Origin: Bradyrhizobium sp. sGM-13
GTDB lineage: Bacteria; Pseudomonadota; Alphaproteobacteria; Rhizobiales; Xanthobacteraceae
Direction: 5' to 3'
NCBI RefSeq assembly: GCF_018398875.1
Contig: NZ_JAGWDK010000007.1
Coordinates: 124,001 to 188,000 of the forward strand
Length of the DNA stretch: 64,000 nucleotides
Part shown: positions 46,787 through 59,238 of the stretch, one piece after another
Numbering within the stretch: position 1 is the first letter of the stretch
Layout of the letters: each line of letters starts with the position of its first letter
The notes under the pieces: model-generated
Seen by the model: only the letters and a program-made list of their open reading frames with translations
What the model was told of the DNA's origin: nothing
The model's database searches: none
Made by a program: the position numbers and the translations under genes

Positions 46787-47527
46787 ATGACCGATTCCCG
46801 TATTTTGGTGCTGATTCCCGCCCGGATGGCGGCGACCCGGCTACCGGGCAAGCCGCTGCTGGATATCGCCGGCCTGCCGATGATCGTGCACGTGCTGCGG
46901 CGGGCGGAAGAAGCCAAGATCGGCCGGGTTGCGGTTGCGACCGACGCGCCGGAGATCGCCGACGCGGTGCGGGCTGCCGGCGGCGAGGCGGTGATGACCG
47001 GTGCCTCCCACGCTTCCGGCTCTGACCGCATCCATGAGGCCATGCTGGCGCTCGACCCGGCCGGCAAAGCTGAGATCGTGGTCAACTTGCAGGGCGATTT
47101 CCCGACGATCGCGCCGGACACCATCCGCGCTGCGCTGCCGCCGCTCGACGACCCCGCGGTCGACATCGCGACGCTGGCCTCGCAGATCCACACCGAGGAG
47201 GAAGACCGGGCGCCGAGCGTGGTGAAGGCGATCGGCTCGCCGATCGGTCCAAACCGGCTGCGCGCGCTGTATTTCACCCGCGCCACCGCGCCTCACGGCG
47301 ACGGACCGCGCTTTCACCATATCGGCCTCTATGCTTATCGCCGCGCCGCGCTGCAGCGGTTCGTGACCTTGCCTCCCTCCCGGCTGGAGCAGCAGGAAAA
47401 GCTCGAACAGCTCCGCGCGCTGGAAGCCGGGATGCGGATCGACATCACGATCGTCGATAGCGTGCCGCGTGGCGTCGATACCCCGGCCGACCTCGACACC
47501 GCCCGCCGCATACTGGCAAATGGCTGA
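46787..47527 (+). CDS. kdsB: 3-deoxy-manno-octulosonate cytidylyltransferase
   Basis: 246 residues. Activates Kdo as CMP-Kdo for lipopolysaccharide core synthesis. The nucleotide-binding motif is [45 protein letters not shown] (QGD motif), [34 protein letters not shown] and [11 protein letters not shown] are all family hallmarks. ATG 46787 gives the family start; the frame is open from 46688. It is divergent from cycM across 200 bases and followed by pheA after 33 bases. Confidence 0.96.
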   Translation: MTDSRILVLIPARMAATRLPGKPLLDIAGLPMIVHVLRRAEEAKIGRVAVATDAPEIADAVRAAGGEAVMTGASHASGSDRIHEAMLALDPAGKAEIVVNLQGDFPTIAPDTIRAALPPLDDPAVDIATLASQIHTEEEDRAPSVVKAIGSPIGPNRLRALYFTRATAPHGDGPRFHHIGLYAYRRAALQRFVTLPPSRLEQQEKLEQLRALEAGMRIDITIVDSVPRGVDTPADLDTARRILANG

Positions 47528-47560
47528 ACGGCTGCTAAAAGGCCCGCCAGGAAAGACAAC

Positions 47561-48421
47561 ATGACCAAAAAGTTCAAAATCGCGTTCCAGGGCGAGCCTG
47601 GCGCCAATTCCCATATCGCCATCGTCGAGGCCCATCCGGACGCCGAGCCGTTGCCCTGCGCGACCTTCGAGGACGCGCTGTCGGCGATCGCCTCAGGCGA
47701 GGCCGATCTCGGCATGATCCCGATCGAGAATTCGGTGGCGGGGCGCGTCGCCGACATCCATCACTTATTGCCCGCTTCCGGCCTGTTCATCGTCGGCGAA
47801 TGGTTTCTGCCAATCCGCCATCAATTGATGGCGCCGAGAGGCGCAAAACTCGCCGACATCAGGACGGTGGAGAGCCACGTCCATGCGCTCGGCCAATGCC
47901 GCCGTATCATCCGCAAGCTCGGCATCAAGCCGATCGTCGCCGCCGACACCGCCGGCAGCGCGCGCGACGTTTCCGAACGCAAGGACAAAAGCGTGGCCGC
48001 GATCGCGTCCCGCCTGGCCGCACAGATCTACGGGCTCGATATCCTGGCCGAAGACGTCGAGGACGAAGCGCACAACACCACGCGCTTCGTGGTGCTGGCG
48101 CGCGAGGCCGACTGGGCGAAACAAGGCTCGGGCCCGCTGGTCACGACTTTTGTTTTCCGGGTGCGCAACCTGCCCGCCGCGCTCTACAAGGCGCTCGGCG
48201 GCTTTGCCACCAACGGCGTCAACATGACCAAGCTCGAAAGCTACATGGTCGATGGCAATTTCTTCGCCACCCAGTTCTATGCCGACGTCGAGGGCCATCC
48301 CGACGACAGGGGCCTCGCCTTCGCGCTGGAGGAACTGAAGTTCTTCTCGCGCGAATTCCGCATCGTCGGCGTCTACCCGGCCCACCCTTTCCGCGCGACG
48401 TTCAGCGAAAAGCTGGATTAA
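47561..48421 (+). CDS. pheA: Prephenate dehydratase
   Basis: 286 residues, monofunctional (no chorismate mutase domain). Converts prephenate to phenylpyruvate in phenylalanine synthesis. The catalytic domain (residues 5-185) has IAFQGEPGANSHIA, IPIENSVAGRVADIHHLL and the NTTRFVVLAR motif with the essential Thr; the regulatory ACT domain (about 200-275) has GGFATNGVNMTKLESYMVDGNFFATQFYADVEGH, including ESY, which is linked to Phe feedback inhibition. It lies 33 bases downstream of kdsB. Confidence 0.96.
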   Translation: MTKKFKIAFQGEPGANSHIAIVEAHPDAEPLPCATFEDALSAIASGEADLGMIPIENSVAGRVADIHHLLPASGLFIVGEWFLPIRHQLMAPRGAKLADIRTVESHVHALGQCRRIIRKLGIKPIVAADTAGSARDVSERKDKSVAAIASRLAAQIYGLDILAEDVEDEAHNTTRFVVLAREADWAKQGSGPLVTTFVFRVRNLPAALYKALGGFATNGVNMTKLESYMVDGNFFATQFYADVEGHPDDRGLAFALEELKFFSREFRIVGVYPAHPFRATFSEKLD

Positions 48422-48611
48422 GGGACGCGCACGCATCTGTTCGCGTCTCCCGGCGCACGACTGCTGCCGTGGGCGCGCAGATACGTAACGTGCAACAGCC
48501 GGACGCTTGCCCAGCGAGCGGCAAGTTGCGCGCCGTTAACGGTGCAGTGGATACGGATATTATGAAAGCGGTACTCGCGGCGTTATCAGCCGGCGTACGC
48601 CCCCTCTCCGA

Positions 48612-48965
48612 TCACCACCGGCCGTTCCAGCCCCATCCTGGACGCGGGCCCCATCCTGGACGCGGCCCCCACACGGGGCGCGGACCCCAAACTGGCCCGC
48701 CCCAAGCATAGGCGCCGCGCCATCCCGGACGCCACACGGGGCGCGGGCCCCAAGCGCCATAGGCGCCGTACCATCTCGGACCCGGACGCCACCAGCAGCG
48801 ACCCCAGGCGTTGCAGACCCAGCGGACCTGCTCGACATCAGTGGCCTGGCGTGAGATCTGGTCGGCCTGCGGAATGCCGTTCGGCATCGCGGCGGAAGCC
48901 GAGCCGGCCGCGAGCACAACGCCGCCGAGGGCGGCCAACCCAACAATAGCAGATTTCAGTTCCAT
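48612..48965 (-). CDS. Small secreted Trp/Pro/Gly/Arg-rich repeat protein
   Basis: 117 residues. A clear signal peptide (LKSAIVGLAALGGVVLAAGSASA, cleavage near residue 26) is followed by a short normal segment (QISRQATDVEQVRWVCNAWGRCWWRPGPRW) with two cysteines, and then a low-complexity tail built from GPRPVW / GPRPGW-type units, at least six times. Such proteins occur in bradyrhizobia as unknown periplasmic or outer-layer proteins. The DNA of the tail is itself repetitive and may vary in length between strains. Function unknown. Confidence 0.8.
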   Translation of the reverse strand: MELKSAIVGLAALGGVVLAAGSASAAMPNGIPQADQISRQATDVEQVRWVCNAWGRCWWRPGPRWYGAYGAWGPRPVWRPGWRGAYAWGGPVWGPRPVWGPRPGWGPRPGWGWNGRW

Positions 48966-49120
48966 GGTTTGTCTCCTTGGTTGGAGACTTCAATAACCTC
49001 CTTGACAACGCCTGGTTGCTTCTGGGGCTCGAACAAACGCAGGCATGCAGATCAGGAATGCTGAAAAAGCAGGAATGCTCAAGAGAATGAGATACAGATT
49101 CGCAGAAAAGTCATCACGGT

Positions 49121-50140
49121 CTAGGCGGCGGCTTTCTTGCTCGGCCCGAACGCTTCCGCGAGCAGGCTGTACGACTTCTTGCGCGCCTCATGGTCGTAGA
49201 CGGCCGTGATGATCATCAATTCATCCGGCTGACTTGCCGTAATCATCGGCTGCAGCTTCGCCATGATGGTTGCGGGGCTGCCGACAAACAGGCGCGAACG
49301 GTTGCGCATGACCGAGGCGCGCTCGGCGTCGGTGTAATCATAGGCCAGCGCTTCCTCGACGCTCGGCAATGGCAAGTATTGCCCGCGATCGCGGCGCAAG
49401 CGGTTGAGGTCCATCGAGGAGGCGAGCTTCTCAGCCTCCGCATCGGTCTCGGCGGCGACCGCCGCAATGGCGAGAATGCCGTGTGGGGTTTCCCGCCAGC
49501 CGGACGACTTGAAGTGGCTGCGGTAGTTCGTCATCGCTGCAATCGCGTCGTAGGACGCGAAGTGGTGCGCGAACGCGAAGCCCATGCCGACTTGCGCCGC
49601 CAATTCCGAGCTGTAATCGGAGGAGCCGAGCAGCCAGATCGGCGGCAGCGGCGTGTCGTCCGGCATCGCCACCACATTGTTGTAGGGATGGCCGGCCGGA
49701 AACCCGCGGGTCTCCCACAACACCAGTTCGCTCAGCCGTTCGAGAAAGTCGTCGCCCTCGCGGCGGTCGAGCCGGCTGCGCAGCGCATGCGCGGTCGCCC
49801 CATCGGTGCCGGGCGCCCGGCCGAGACCGAGATCGATGCGGCCGGGAAACAGCGCCTCCAGCATCTTGAAGCGCTCGGCCACCACCAGCGGCGCATGGTT
49901 GGGCAGCATCACGCCGCCGGAGCCGACGCGGATGTTTTTGGTCACCGCGGCGATCTGCCCGATCATCAAATCAGGCGCGGGGCTCGCCACCGACGCCAGA
50001 TTGTGGTGCTCGGCGAGCCAGTAACGGACATAGCCGAGCCCATCGACATGACGCGCGAGATCAATGCTGTTCTGCAGCGCGGCGGCGGGTCTTGTGCCTG
50101 TGGTGACGACGGAGAGGTCGAGGACGGAAAGCGGGATCAT
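49121..50140 (-). CDS. LLM-class (luciferase-like) flavin-dependent oxidoreductase
   Basis: 339 residues, single-domain TIM-barrel of the bacterial luciferase-like family. It begins IPLSVLDLSVVTTG, with VRYWLAEHHNLASVASPAPDLMIGQIAA, GSGGVMLPNHAPLVVAERFKMLEALFPGRIDLGLGRAPG and the later LLGSSDYSSELAAQVGMGFAFAHHF, matching the group often called MsnO8-like. F420 or FMN use cannot be decided from sequence. It stands alone; no partner gene is adjacent. Confidence 0.9.
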   Translation of the reverse strand: MIPLSVLDLSVVTTGTRPAAALQNSIDLARHVDGLGYVRYWLAEHHNLASVASPAPDLMIGQIAAVTKNIRVGSGGVMLPNHAPLVVAERFKMLEALFPGRIDLGLGRAPGTDGATAHALRSRLDRREGDDFLERLSELVLWETRGFPAGHPYNNVVAMPDDTPLPPIWLLGSSDYSSELAAQVGMGFAFAHHFASYDAIAAMTNYRSHFKSSGWRETPHGILAIAAVAAETDAEAEKLASSMDLNRLRRDRGQYLPLPSVEEALAYDYTDAERASVMRNRSRLFVGSPATIMAKLQPMITASQPDELMIITAVYDHEARKKSYSLLAEAFGPSKKAAA

Positions 50141-50521
50141 GGCGCTAAACTAGTGCGGCAACGGGAGGCGACAAAGGCCTGGTCGGCGCAGAGCAGGCCC
50201 GCGCTCGTGGGAAAAGAGCGCCACATCGCAGCACCGCAGTGGGATGAAATGTGACAAATTCGATAAATTGCGCCATTGCCCACTACCGATTATACCTCAT
50301 CCGCAAGCGACCATCCTACAAGCCATTGCTTTCGCTGTATAATTTACTAAAAGGACAGCCCACTCACCCATTCTATCAAGACCGGAACTTCGTCTATTTT
50401 GCGCGTATTGGGCTACTTCCCATCTCCAATGGGCTGTTTGGTCCGCCCTGTTTCGCTTATTTTAGCGCATCGTTCGCTGCGGCTGATGTTCGCCCATCGT
50501 TTCGGAGCTTTGTGAAGTGCC
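50141..50521. other. AT-rich intergenic region upstream of metF
   Basis: 381 bases between the divergent luciferase-like gene and metF. From about 50240 to 50470 the DNA is markedly AT-richer than its neighbours. A perfect TATAAT lies at 50338-50343, without an obvious partner -35 at 16-18 bases. An open frame (50251-50589) runs into metF and shows no recognisable protein features. I see no SAM or cobalamin riboswitch that I can support. Confidence 0.4.
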
Positions 50522-51436
50522 ATGACCGAGGTTACGCCCCCCGCTTTCGACGGCCATCGCGCGCTGCATTCGCCAAAGATCTCCTTTGAGTTCTTTCCGC
50601 CCAAGACCGAAGAGATGGAGCGGAGCCTGTGGGAGACTATCAACCGGCTGGCGCCGCTCGCCCCCAATTTCGTCTCGGTGACCTATGGCGCAGGGGGATC
50701 GACCCGCGAGCGAACCCATTCGACCATTGCCCGCATCCTGAAAGAGACGCGGCTAACGCCTGCCGCGCACCTGACCTGCGTCGGCGCGCCCAAGGGCGAG
50801 ATCGACGACGTGGTGGCGCGCTATCACGAGATCGGCGTCCGCCATATCGTAGCGCTGCGCGGCGATCCCACCACCGGCATCGGCACCGCCTATCGCGCGC
50901 ACCCCGACGGCTACCAGAGTTCGCCAGACCTGATCGCAGGCATCAAGAAGCGCTTTCCCGATATCGAAATCTCGGTGTCCGCCTATCCGGAAAAACATCC
51001 GGAAAGCCCGACCATCGACGCTGATATCGATACGCTAAAGGCGAAGGTCGACGCCGGCGCGGCGCGTGCGATCACGCAGGTGTTCTTCGATAACGATCTC
51101 TACTTCCGCTACCTCGACCGCGTCCGTACCCGTGGCATCGATATTCCGATCGTCCCCGGCATCATGCCGATGCACAATTTCAAGCAGGCGCGGAGTTTTG
51201 TGACCCGTGCCGGCACCACGGTGCCGGACTGGCTCGCCGACAAGTTCGATGGCCTCGACGACGATGCGGAGACGCGCAAGCTCGTCGCCGCCACTGTGGT
51301 CGCCGGCCAGGTGCAAAAGCTCGCCAAGCACGGCGTCGACACTTTTCACTTCTACACCATGAACCGCGCGGACCTGGTGTTCGCGATCAGCCATCTGCTG
51401 GGCATTCGCCCCAATGGCGCACAGAAAGCCGCCTGA
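50522..51436 (+). CDS. metF: Methylenetetrahydrofolate reductase
   Basis: 304 residues, FAD-containing TIM-barrel enzyme that makes 5-methyl-THF for methionine synthesis. The segments [53 protein letters not shown] and [24 protein letters not shown] are family signatures. It is followed directly by metH, so the two consecutive steps of methionine regeneration are co-expressed. Confidence 0.97.
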   Translation: MTEVTPPAFDGHRALHSPKISFEFFPPKTEEMERSLWETINRLAPLAPNFVSVTYGAGGSTRERTHSTIARILKETRLTPAAHLTCVGAPKGEIDDVVARYHEIGVRHIVALRGDPTTGIGTAYRAHPDGYQSSPDLIAGIKKRFPDIEISVSAYPEKHPESPTIDADIDTLKAKVDAGAARAITQVFFDNDLYFRYLDRVRTRGIDIPIVPGIMPMHNFKQARSFVTRAGTTVPDWLADKFDGLDDDAETRKLVAATVVAGQVQKLAKHGVDTFHFYTMNRADLVFAISHLLGIRPNGAQKAA

Positions 51437-51440
51437 TCCG

Positions 51441-55298
<3,858 letters not shown>

Positions 55299-55300
55299 CG

Positions 55301-55383
55301 TGTCATCACCGGGCTTGACCCGGTGATCCATCTTCAAGAGTCTTACAAGGGTGATGGATGCGCGGGTCAAGCCCGCGCGTGAC
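55301..55383. repeat. Bilobed palindromic repeat (GTCAT...ATGAC family), copy 2
   Basis: TGTCATCACCGGGCTTGACC begins an arm that folds on itself (ACCGGG...CCCGGT), followed by GATCCATC, a short centre, GATGGATG, a second hairpin (GCGCGGGTCAAGCCCGCGC) and GTGACG. Same architecture as 37864-37965. It lies between metH and a GST gene. Confidence 0.75.
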
Positions 55384-55400
55384 GCGTGCGTGGAGGCCCC

Positions 55401-56060
55401 ATGAAATTCTTCTCGTTCTGGCGATCGCTGGCGAGCTTTCGCGTTCGCATCGCGCTCAATCTGAAAAATGTTCCGGTCGAAGTGATGTTCGTCGACATCG
55501 ACGCCAATGCGCACCGCGATGGCGAGTATCGCAAGGTCAACCCGCAGATGGCGCTGCCGGCGCTGGTGGAGGATGACGGCACCACGCTGTTCCAATCGCT
55601 CGCCATCCTCGAATATCTCGACGAGAAATATCCCTCCCCGCCGCTATTGCCCTCCGACCTCGCCGGCCGCGCCCGCGTCCGCGCGCTGGCGCTGATGGTG
55701 GCGTGCGAGGGCCACCCGCTGCTGACGCCGCGGGTGCGGCGCTATCTCGATCACGAGCTGAATCTGCGCGATACGCAGCAGGCGGCGTGGCGGCGGCACT
55801 GGATCGCCGAGACGCTGGCAGCGCTGGAGGGACATCTCGTCGACCACAAGGACACCGGCAGATTCTGCCATGGCGATGCGCCGACCATCGTCGACATCTG
55901 CATGGTCGGCCATGTCACCGCTGCGCTGAACCAGCAGGTCAATCTGGCGACCTATCCGACCGTGAAGCGCATTTTCGAGACCGCGATGGCGCTGCCGGAA
56001 TTTGCGAAGGCGCATCCGCTGGCGCAGCCGGATACGCCGGAGGCGATGCGGGCGAAGTAG
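55401..56060 (+). CDS. Glutathione S-transferase family protein, maleylacetoacetate-isomerase-like
   Basis: 219 residues. N-terminal thioredoxin-like domain with FWRSLASFRVRIALNLKNVPVEVMFVDI (zeta-class position of the catalytic Ser, RSLASFRVR) and NPQMALPALVEDDGTTLFQSLAILEYLDEKYP; C-terminal helical domain with GDAPTIVDICMVGHVTAALNQQVNL. These features match maleylacetoacetate isomerase (maiA) or a close zeta GST. ATG 55401 follows GGAGG. No tyrosine-degradation genes are adjacent, so the exact substrate is uncertain. Confidence 0.88.
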   Translation: MKFFSFWRSLASFRVRIALNLKNVPVEVMFVDIDANAHRDGEYRKVNPQMALPALVEDDGTTLFQSLAILEYLDEKYPSPPLLPSDLAGRARVRALALMVACEGHPLLTPRVRRYLDHELNLRDTQQAAWRRHWIAETLAALEGHLVDHKDTGRFCHGDAPTIVDICMVGHVTAALNQQVNLATYPTVKRIFETAMALPEFAKAHPLAQPDTPEAMRAK

Positions 56061-56180
56061 GGTGGGCAAAGGCGCGCTTGCGCCGTGCCCACCATTTGTC
56101 GGCAGACCATCCTCGATGGTGGGCACGCGGAGCCTGTCATCGGGCGCGCATTCGCGCGACCCGTTGGCTTTGCCCACCCT
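56059..56180. repeat. Palindrome-ended repeat with GGGTGGGCAAAG termini
   Basis: The ends AGGGTGGGCAAAG and CTTTGCCCACCCT are exact inverted copies; inside are two more hairpins (GCGCGCTTGCGC and GTGCCCACCAT...ATGGTGGGCAC). It starts at the stop codon of the upstream GST gene, so the gene end and the repeat end coincide. It belongs to a family different from the GTCAT elements. Confidence 0.8.
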
Positions 56181-56278
56181 ACGGGGCCAGCGGCTGCTGA
56201 ACAAATCGCGAAAACAACCCCATGCAAAGTAGGATTGGGCCTAACTCCGCGGCCGTGGCCGGGCACGGCCCATCCAGC

Positions 56279-56908
56279 TCAATCGCCGCTCGGCGGGGCT
56301 AACGGCTGCACGATTTCTTTAAACGGCGGCAGCGCCTCGCAAGTAGCGGAATGCGCTTTCAGCGCCCGATAGCTGGCGTCGAACAACTCCGGATGCGCCT
56401 CGCCGACGAAGCGCAGCACGCAGGCGACCGCGATGTCGGCGTGTCCGGCGCGTTCGCCGAACCAATACGGCGTTTTGACCGCGGCGCGCTCCTTCTCCAG
56501 CACCTCCAGCACGCCGGCGATCTGCGACTTGCAGCGCTCGACCCACAGATCGAGCTGCTCCTTCCGCAGCACGCGCTCGTAGAGCAGGCTGACGCCCTTG
56601 TCGCCGAGCCCCATCGCCAGCGCCGCGACCCGCAAATGCCGCCGCCGCGTCTCGCCGCTTCGCGCAATCATCGCCTTGTCGGGGCCGACGAGATCGTCGA
56701 GATAATCGAGGATCATCGCGCTCTCGATCAGCGCCTCGCCATCATCGAGCACCAGCGTCGGCACCCGTCGCAGCGGGTTATAGGCTGCGATCTTGTCGGC
56801 GTCGCCGAAGGTCGACCACGGCTTGTGCTCGAAGGCGATGCCATAGAGCCGCATAGCGATGGCGACGCGGCGGACAAAGGGGGAGTCGAATTGGCCAATC
56901 AGGATCAT
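56279..56908 (-). CDS. Glutathione S-transferase family protein
   Basis: 209 residues. N-terminal domain MILIGQFDSPFVRRVAIAMRLYGIAFEHKPWSTFGDADKI with the Ser-Pro-Phe-Val-Arg-Arg active-site region, then NPLRRVPTLVLDDGEALIESAMILDYLDD (glutathione-binding Val-Pro-Thr and Glu-Ser). C-terminal domain ends YRALKAHSATCEALPPFKEIVQP. Beta/other-class GST of unknown substrate. It is convergent with the other GST gene, with a repeat between them. Confidence 0.9.
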   Translation of the reverse strand: MILIGQFDSPFVRRVAIAMRLYGIAFEHKPWSTFGDADKIAAYNPLRRVPTLVLDDGEALIESAMILDYLDDLVGPDKAMIARSGETRRRHLRVAALAMGLGDKGVSLLYERVLRKEQLDLWVERCKSQIAGVLEVLEKERAAVKTPYWFGERAGHADIAVACVLRFVGEAHPELFDASYRALKAHSATCEALPPFKEIVQPLAPPSGD

Positions 56909-56920
56909 GGTTTCTCACTC

Positions 56921-57035
56921 GTCATTGCCGGGCAAAAGCGCGAAGCGCGTCCACCCGAACTCGACCCGGCAATCCATCCTCTTCGAAAGATTTTTTTGAA
57001 GATTGATGGATGCCCGGATCAAGTCCGGGCATGAC
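56921..57035. repeat. Bilobed palindromic repeat (GTCAT...ATGAC family), copy 3
   Basis: GTCATTGCCGGG starts the left lobe, which contains a CGCGAAGCGCG hairpin; then CCGGCAATCCATC, a centre with a T7 run, GATGGATG, the right lobe GCCCGGATCAAGTCCGGGC, and ATGAC. It lies upstream of the DUF6636-like gene and could hold part of its promoter region. Confidence 0.75.
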
Positions 57036-57108
57036 ATGCGGGGTCGGGGTTGCGCTATGCGTCATCCTAAGTACGTTGAGGCGTATTGCAACTCAGGAGT
57101 CACTCATC

Positions 57109-57528
57109 ATGCGTGGTATGCGACCAGTTCTCCTCACGCTGTGCCTTCTGATTTTCCCCGACCTCGCCCACGCCCAATCCGGCCCGACCGGCTTCCAGTC
57201 GCCATCCAAAAACATCGCCTGCAAATATTTCGACTACGACAAGCAGAACGTGCTCCGCTGCGACCTCAGCGTCATGGAAACCAAGCCGCGGAGGCCTGCC
57301 GATTGCGAGCTCGACTACGGCCAAGCCTTCGAGATGAACGCCAAAGGCCCCGCCGCCCGCATCTGCCATGGTGACACCGTGATGGACAAATCACTGCCGG
57401 TGCTGGCCTACGACGAGGTCTGGCAGCGCGGGGGATTTACGTGCAAGTCGGAGCAGGCAGGCGTGACCTGCTTCAACACCGACCGGCGCGGGTTTTCGCT
57501 GGCGAAGGCGAAGCAGGAGGTGTTTTGA
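57109..57528 (+). CDS. DUF6636-like secreted protein
   Basis: 139 residues. A signal peptide (VLLTLCLLIFPDLAHA, cleavage near residue 20) is followed by the domain GFQSPSKNIACKYFDYDKQNVLRCDLSVMET...ICHGDTVMDKSLPVLAYDEVWQRGGFTCKSEQAGVTCFNTDRRGFSLAKAKQEVF. The cysteines, GDTV, GGF.C.S and the final GF.L.KA.QEVF fit DUF6636 as I remember it. Function unknown; likely periplasmic. The ATG follows AGGAG. Its last roughly 50 bases occur again, degraded, at 59415-59465, so this gene end borders the reverse-transcriptase insertion. Confidence 0.85.
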   Translation: MRGMRPVLLTLCLLIFPDLAHAQSGPTGFQSPSKNIACKYFDYDKQNVLRCDLSVMETKPRRPADCELDYGQAFEMNAKGPAARICHGDTVMDKSLPVLAYDEVWQRGGFTCKSEQAGVTCFNTDRRGFSLAKAKQEVF

Positions 57529-57531
57529 GGA
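57481..57531 (+). repeat. Left copy of imperfect direct repeat flanking the reverse-transcriptase cassette
   Basis: These 51 bases are the 3' end of the DUF6636-like gene. They align without gaps to 59415-59465 with about 42 of 51 identical positions by my count; the core GCTGGCG...AAGCAG.AGGTGTTTT is best conserved. The two copies bracket about 1.88 kb containing the hairpin-rich leader, the reverse transcriptase and a glpK fragment. Confidence 0.75.
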
Positions 57532-57639
57532 GGCGATCAGGCTTTGCTCGTGATCGATTCCACCATGAGCGGATACTGCGCCCACGAATCAGTTCGCTCA
57601 AAGCCCCATCAATTCGTAATCAAGCAAAAAAAGAGGCTC

Positions 57640-57950
57640 TACACAGCAAAAAACCTAGAGCTGCATATTGAAGTAGCGCAATCCGAACCTAAATCAACCT
57701 TGCCCTCGCGCAAGGCGAAGGGGGAAGGCGTAACTTCCGTCAAGTCCAATGGCCAAGGCCATGAACTTGCCGGCATGGATTGCAAGCGTGACAATCACGC
57801 GACCAATGAAGTGCATTGAGTTATATCCTTCAACATTATAGCTCACCGAGTATCTTGCGGACGGCGATGACAAGCCGAGACTAAGTTGGTTTCGGAGGGG
57901 ACAAAGGTGGACGCGTACCTGCGCCCCTCCGAACTTGCTACGAGAGAAAA
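57640..57950 (+). ncRNA. Candidate structured non-coding RNA upstream of the reverse transcriptase (boundaries unknown)
   Basis: The 424 bases between the DUF6636-like gene and the RT start show no convincing protein gene but several hairpins in a row: ATGGCCAAGGCCAT (57749-57762), GCGTGA-CAA-TCACGC (57786-57800), CAATG-AAGTG-CATTG (57804-57818) and a perfect 10-bp stem TTCGGAGGGG / CCCCTCCGAA (57891-57900 with 57924-57933) that encloses AGGT...ACCT and ends 19 bases before the RT ATG. In DRT2-type defence systems the upstream RNA is both partner and template of the enzyme, so this leader is the natural candidate. Ends and template region are guesses. Confidence 0.5.
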
Positions 57951-57952
57951 AC

Positions 57953-59233
57953 ATGTTACGGCGTCGCAAGCTCCGTGTAGGCGGCTGGTACGTCAAGAAG
58001 CCATTTGCTCATTTTGACCTACCTTTGACCTATGAGGCAGCGCTCTCAAGGGTACAGGACAAGCAATTCATTATAGAGCGGTCTTTTTGGCCGCTAATCG
58101 GATTTGTCGACAGCAAGAGAAAATTCAAAAAAGAGGCTGGAACGTCGATAGTAAGCACGAAGGATAGACCCCTCCGCTACTGCTCGCACGTCGATGGTTA
58201 CATTCATTCTTTCTATGCCCAGCAAATTATCCCCAGATACGAGGAATTCCTAGCCAAACACAATCTAAGTGATGTCGTTATTGGTTACCGCAAGGGAAGG
58301 GGCACGAATGTCGATATGGCCAAAGCCGCATTCGACGAAATCAACCGTCGAATCTCCTGCTGTGCGATCGCTCTCGATATCAACTCTTTTTTCGATAGCA
58401 TCGACCATAATGTTCTAAAGCAAAATCTCTGCGAGGTCCTTGGTGAGGTTCGGCTGCCCCTTGACTGGTTCAAAGTCTACAGATCGATGACGCAGTATTC
58501 TTGGGTGGATATTTCGGATCTTTCCGAGCGATTGAACTTCGAAAAGGACAATCCACCGCGGCCGATTTGCTCGCCCGAAATCTATCGAAAAATAGTTCGC
58601 GGTGACGACGGCAAGCATGTCTCGTTAATCAATCGAAACAAAGAAGGATTTGGGATCCCGCAAGGGTCCCCTCTGTCTGCGGTCCTATCTAATATTTACA
58701 TGACGCGTTTTGATCTTGCCTGTGTAAAGCAATTTGCGACTACCGGCGTTTTTTATAGACGATATTCCGACGACATACTCATTATCGGCAGCCGGGAAAC
58801 GGCTAAGGAGGCGCTGGATTTCATAAAGATAGAGGTTGCCAAACTTGGCTCCTCGATGAAAATCAACGACAGCAAAACTGAAGTGTCCGAATTTGAACGT
58901 CTCGCCTCAGGCGTATTTGAATGCGATAGGCCGATGACCTATCTTGGCTTAACATATGACGGGCAACGTGCGCTGCTTCGGGGGCGTACGATTTCTCGGT
59001 ACTATCGCCGGATGACTTATGCGACGCGTCAAACTATTCGGTCCGCGAAAAAATCCGGCTCAGGAAAAGTTTTCCTTCGAGGTATCTATAGAGACCTAAC
59101 TCATCTCGGTCGGCAAAATTTCTACACGTATGCAAAAAAGGCAAGCGCCATATTAGGCGATGACTCTCCTGTAAGGCAGTTGCGTCGGCATTTCAGAATA
59201 CTCCAACGAAAATTGCTATCGAGAGGAAGATAA
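57953..59233 (+). CDS. Stand-alone reverse transcriptase, DRT2/UG2-like antiviral type
   Basis: 426 residues. Reverse-transcriptase motifs: an N-terminal [12 protein letters not shown] region (20-31), [15 protein letters not shown] (78-92), [14 protein letters not shown] (108-121), catalytic motif [15 protein letters not shown] (139-152), motif [18 protein letters not shown] (234-250), motif [12 protein letters not shown] (268-278) with the YSDD Asp pair, KTEVSEF (308-314) and [10 protein letters not shown] (329-338). A basic helical C-terminus follows. No maturase, integrase, protease or nitrilase domain is present, so it is not a group II intron protein or DRT1. The HFD start, Y-R-K block and motif B/C wording recall DRT2. 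Codon and base use are far AT-richer than the neighbours, indicating transfer. ATG 57953 is used; a TTG at 57935 lies in the hairpin. Confidence 0.9.
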   Translation: MLRRRKLRVGGWYVKKPFAHFDLPLTYEAALSRVQDKQFIIERSFWPLIGFVDSKRKFKKEAGTSIVSTKDRPLRYCSHVDGYIHSFYAQQIIPRYEEFLAKHNLSDVVIGYRKGRGTNVDMAKAAFDEINRRISCCAIALDINSFFDSIDHNVLKQNLCEVLGEVRLPLDWFKVYRSMTQYSWVDISDLSERLNFEKDNPPRPICSPEIYRKIVRGDDGKHVSLINRNKEGFGIPQGSPLSAVLSNIYMTRFDLACVKQFATTGVFYRRYSDDILIIGSRETAKEALDFIKIEVAKLGSSMKINDSKTEVSEFERLASGVFECDRPMTYLGLTYDGQRALLRGRTISRYYRRMTYATRQTIRSAKKSGSGKVFLRGIYRDLTHLGRQNFYTYAKKASAILGDDSPVRQLRRHFRILQRKLLSRGR

Positions 59234-59238
59234 CTTCC

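Noticed and set aside
50251..50589. 112-codon open frame before metF
   Set aside because: It overlaps the metF start in another frame, has no ribosome site or recognisable domain, and its composition changes at the metF boundary; I treat it as chance.
57544..57819. 91-codon open frame upstream of the reverse transcriptase as an ordinary gene
   Set aside because: It starts with TTG, has no ribosome-binding site, and overlaps several hairpins; the region fits a structured RNA better. I keep open only that its stop-free nature matters for a template.
57694..57996. 100-codon minus-strand open frame across the RT start
   Set aside because: It overlaps the start of the RT gene and the main hairpin and has no protein features; noted only as a stop-free stretch.
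57953..59233. Group II intron or retron interpretation of the reverse transcriptase
   Set aside because: No maturase/HNH domain or intron domain V/VI was recognised, and I did not see the retron VTG-type region or an msr-msd-like inverted repeat pair. A retron cannot be fully excluded without structure prediction.
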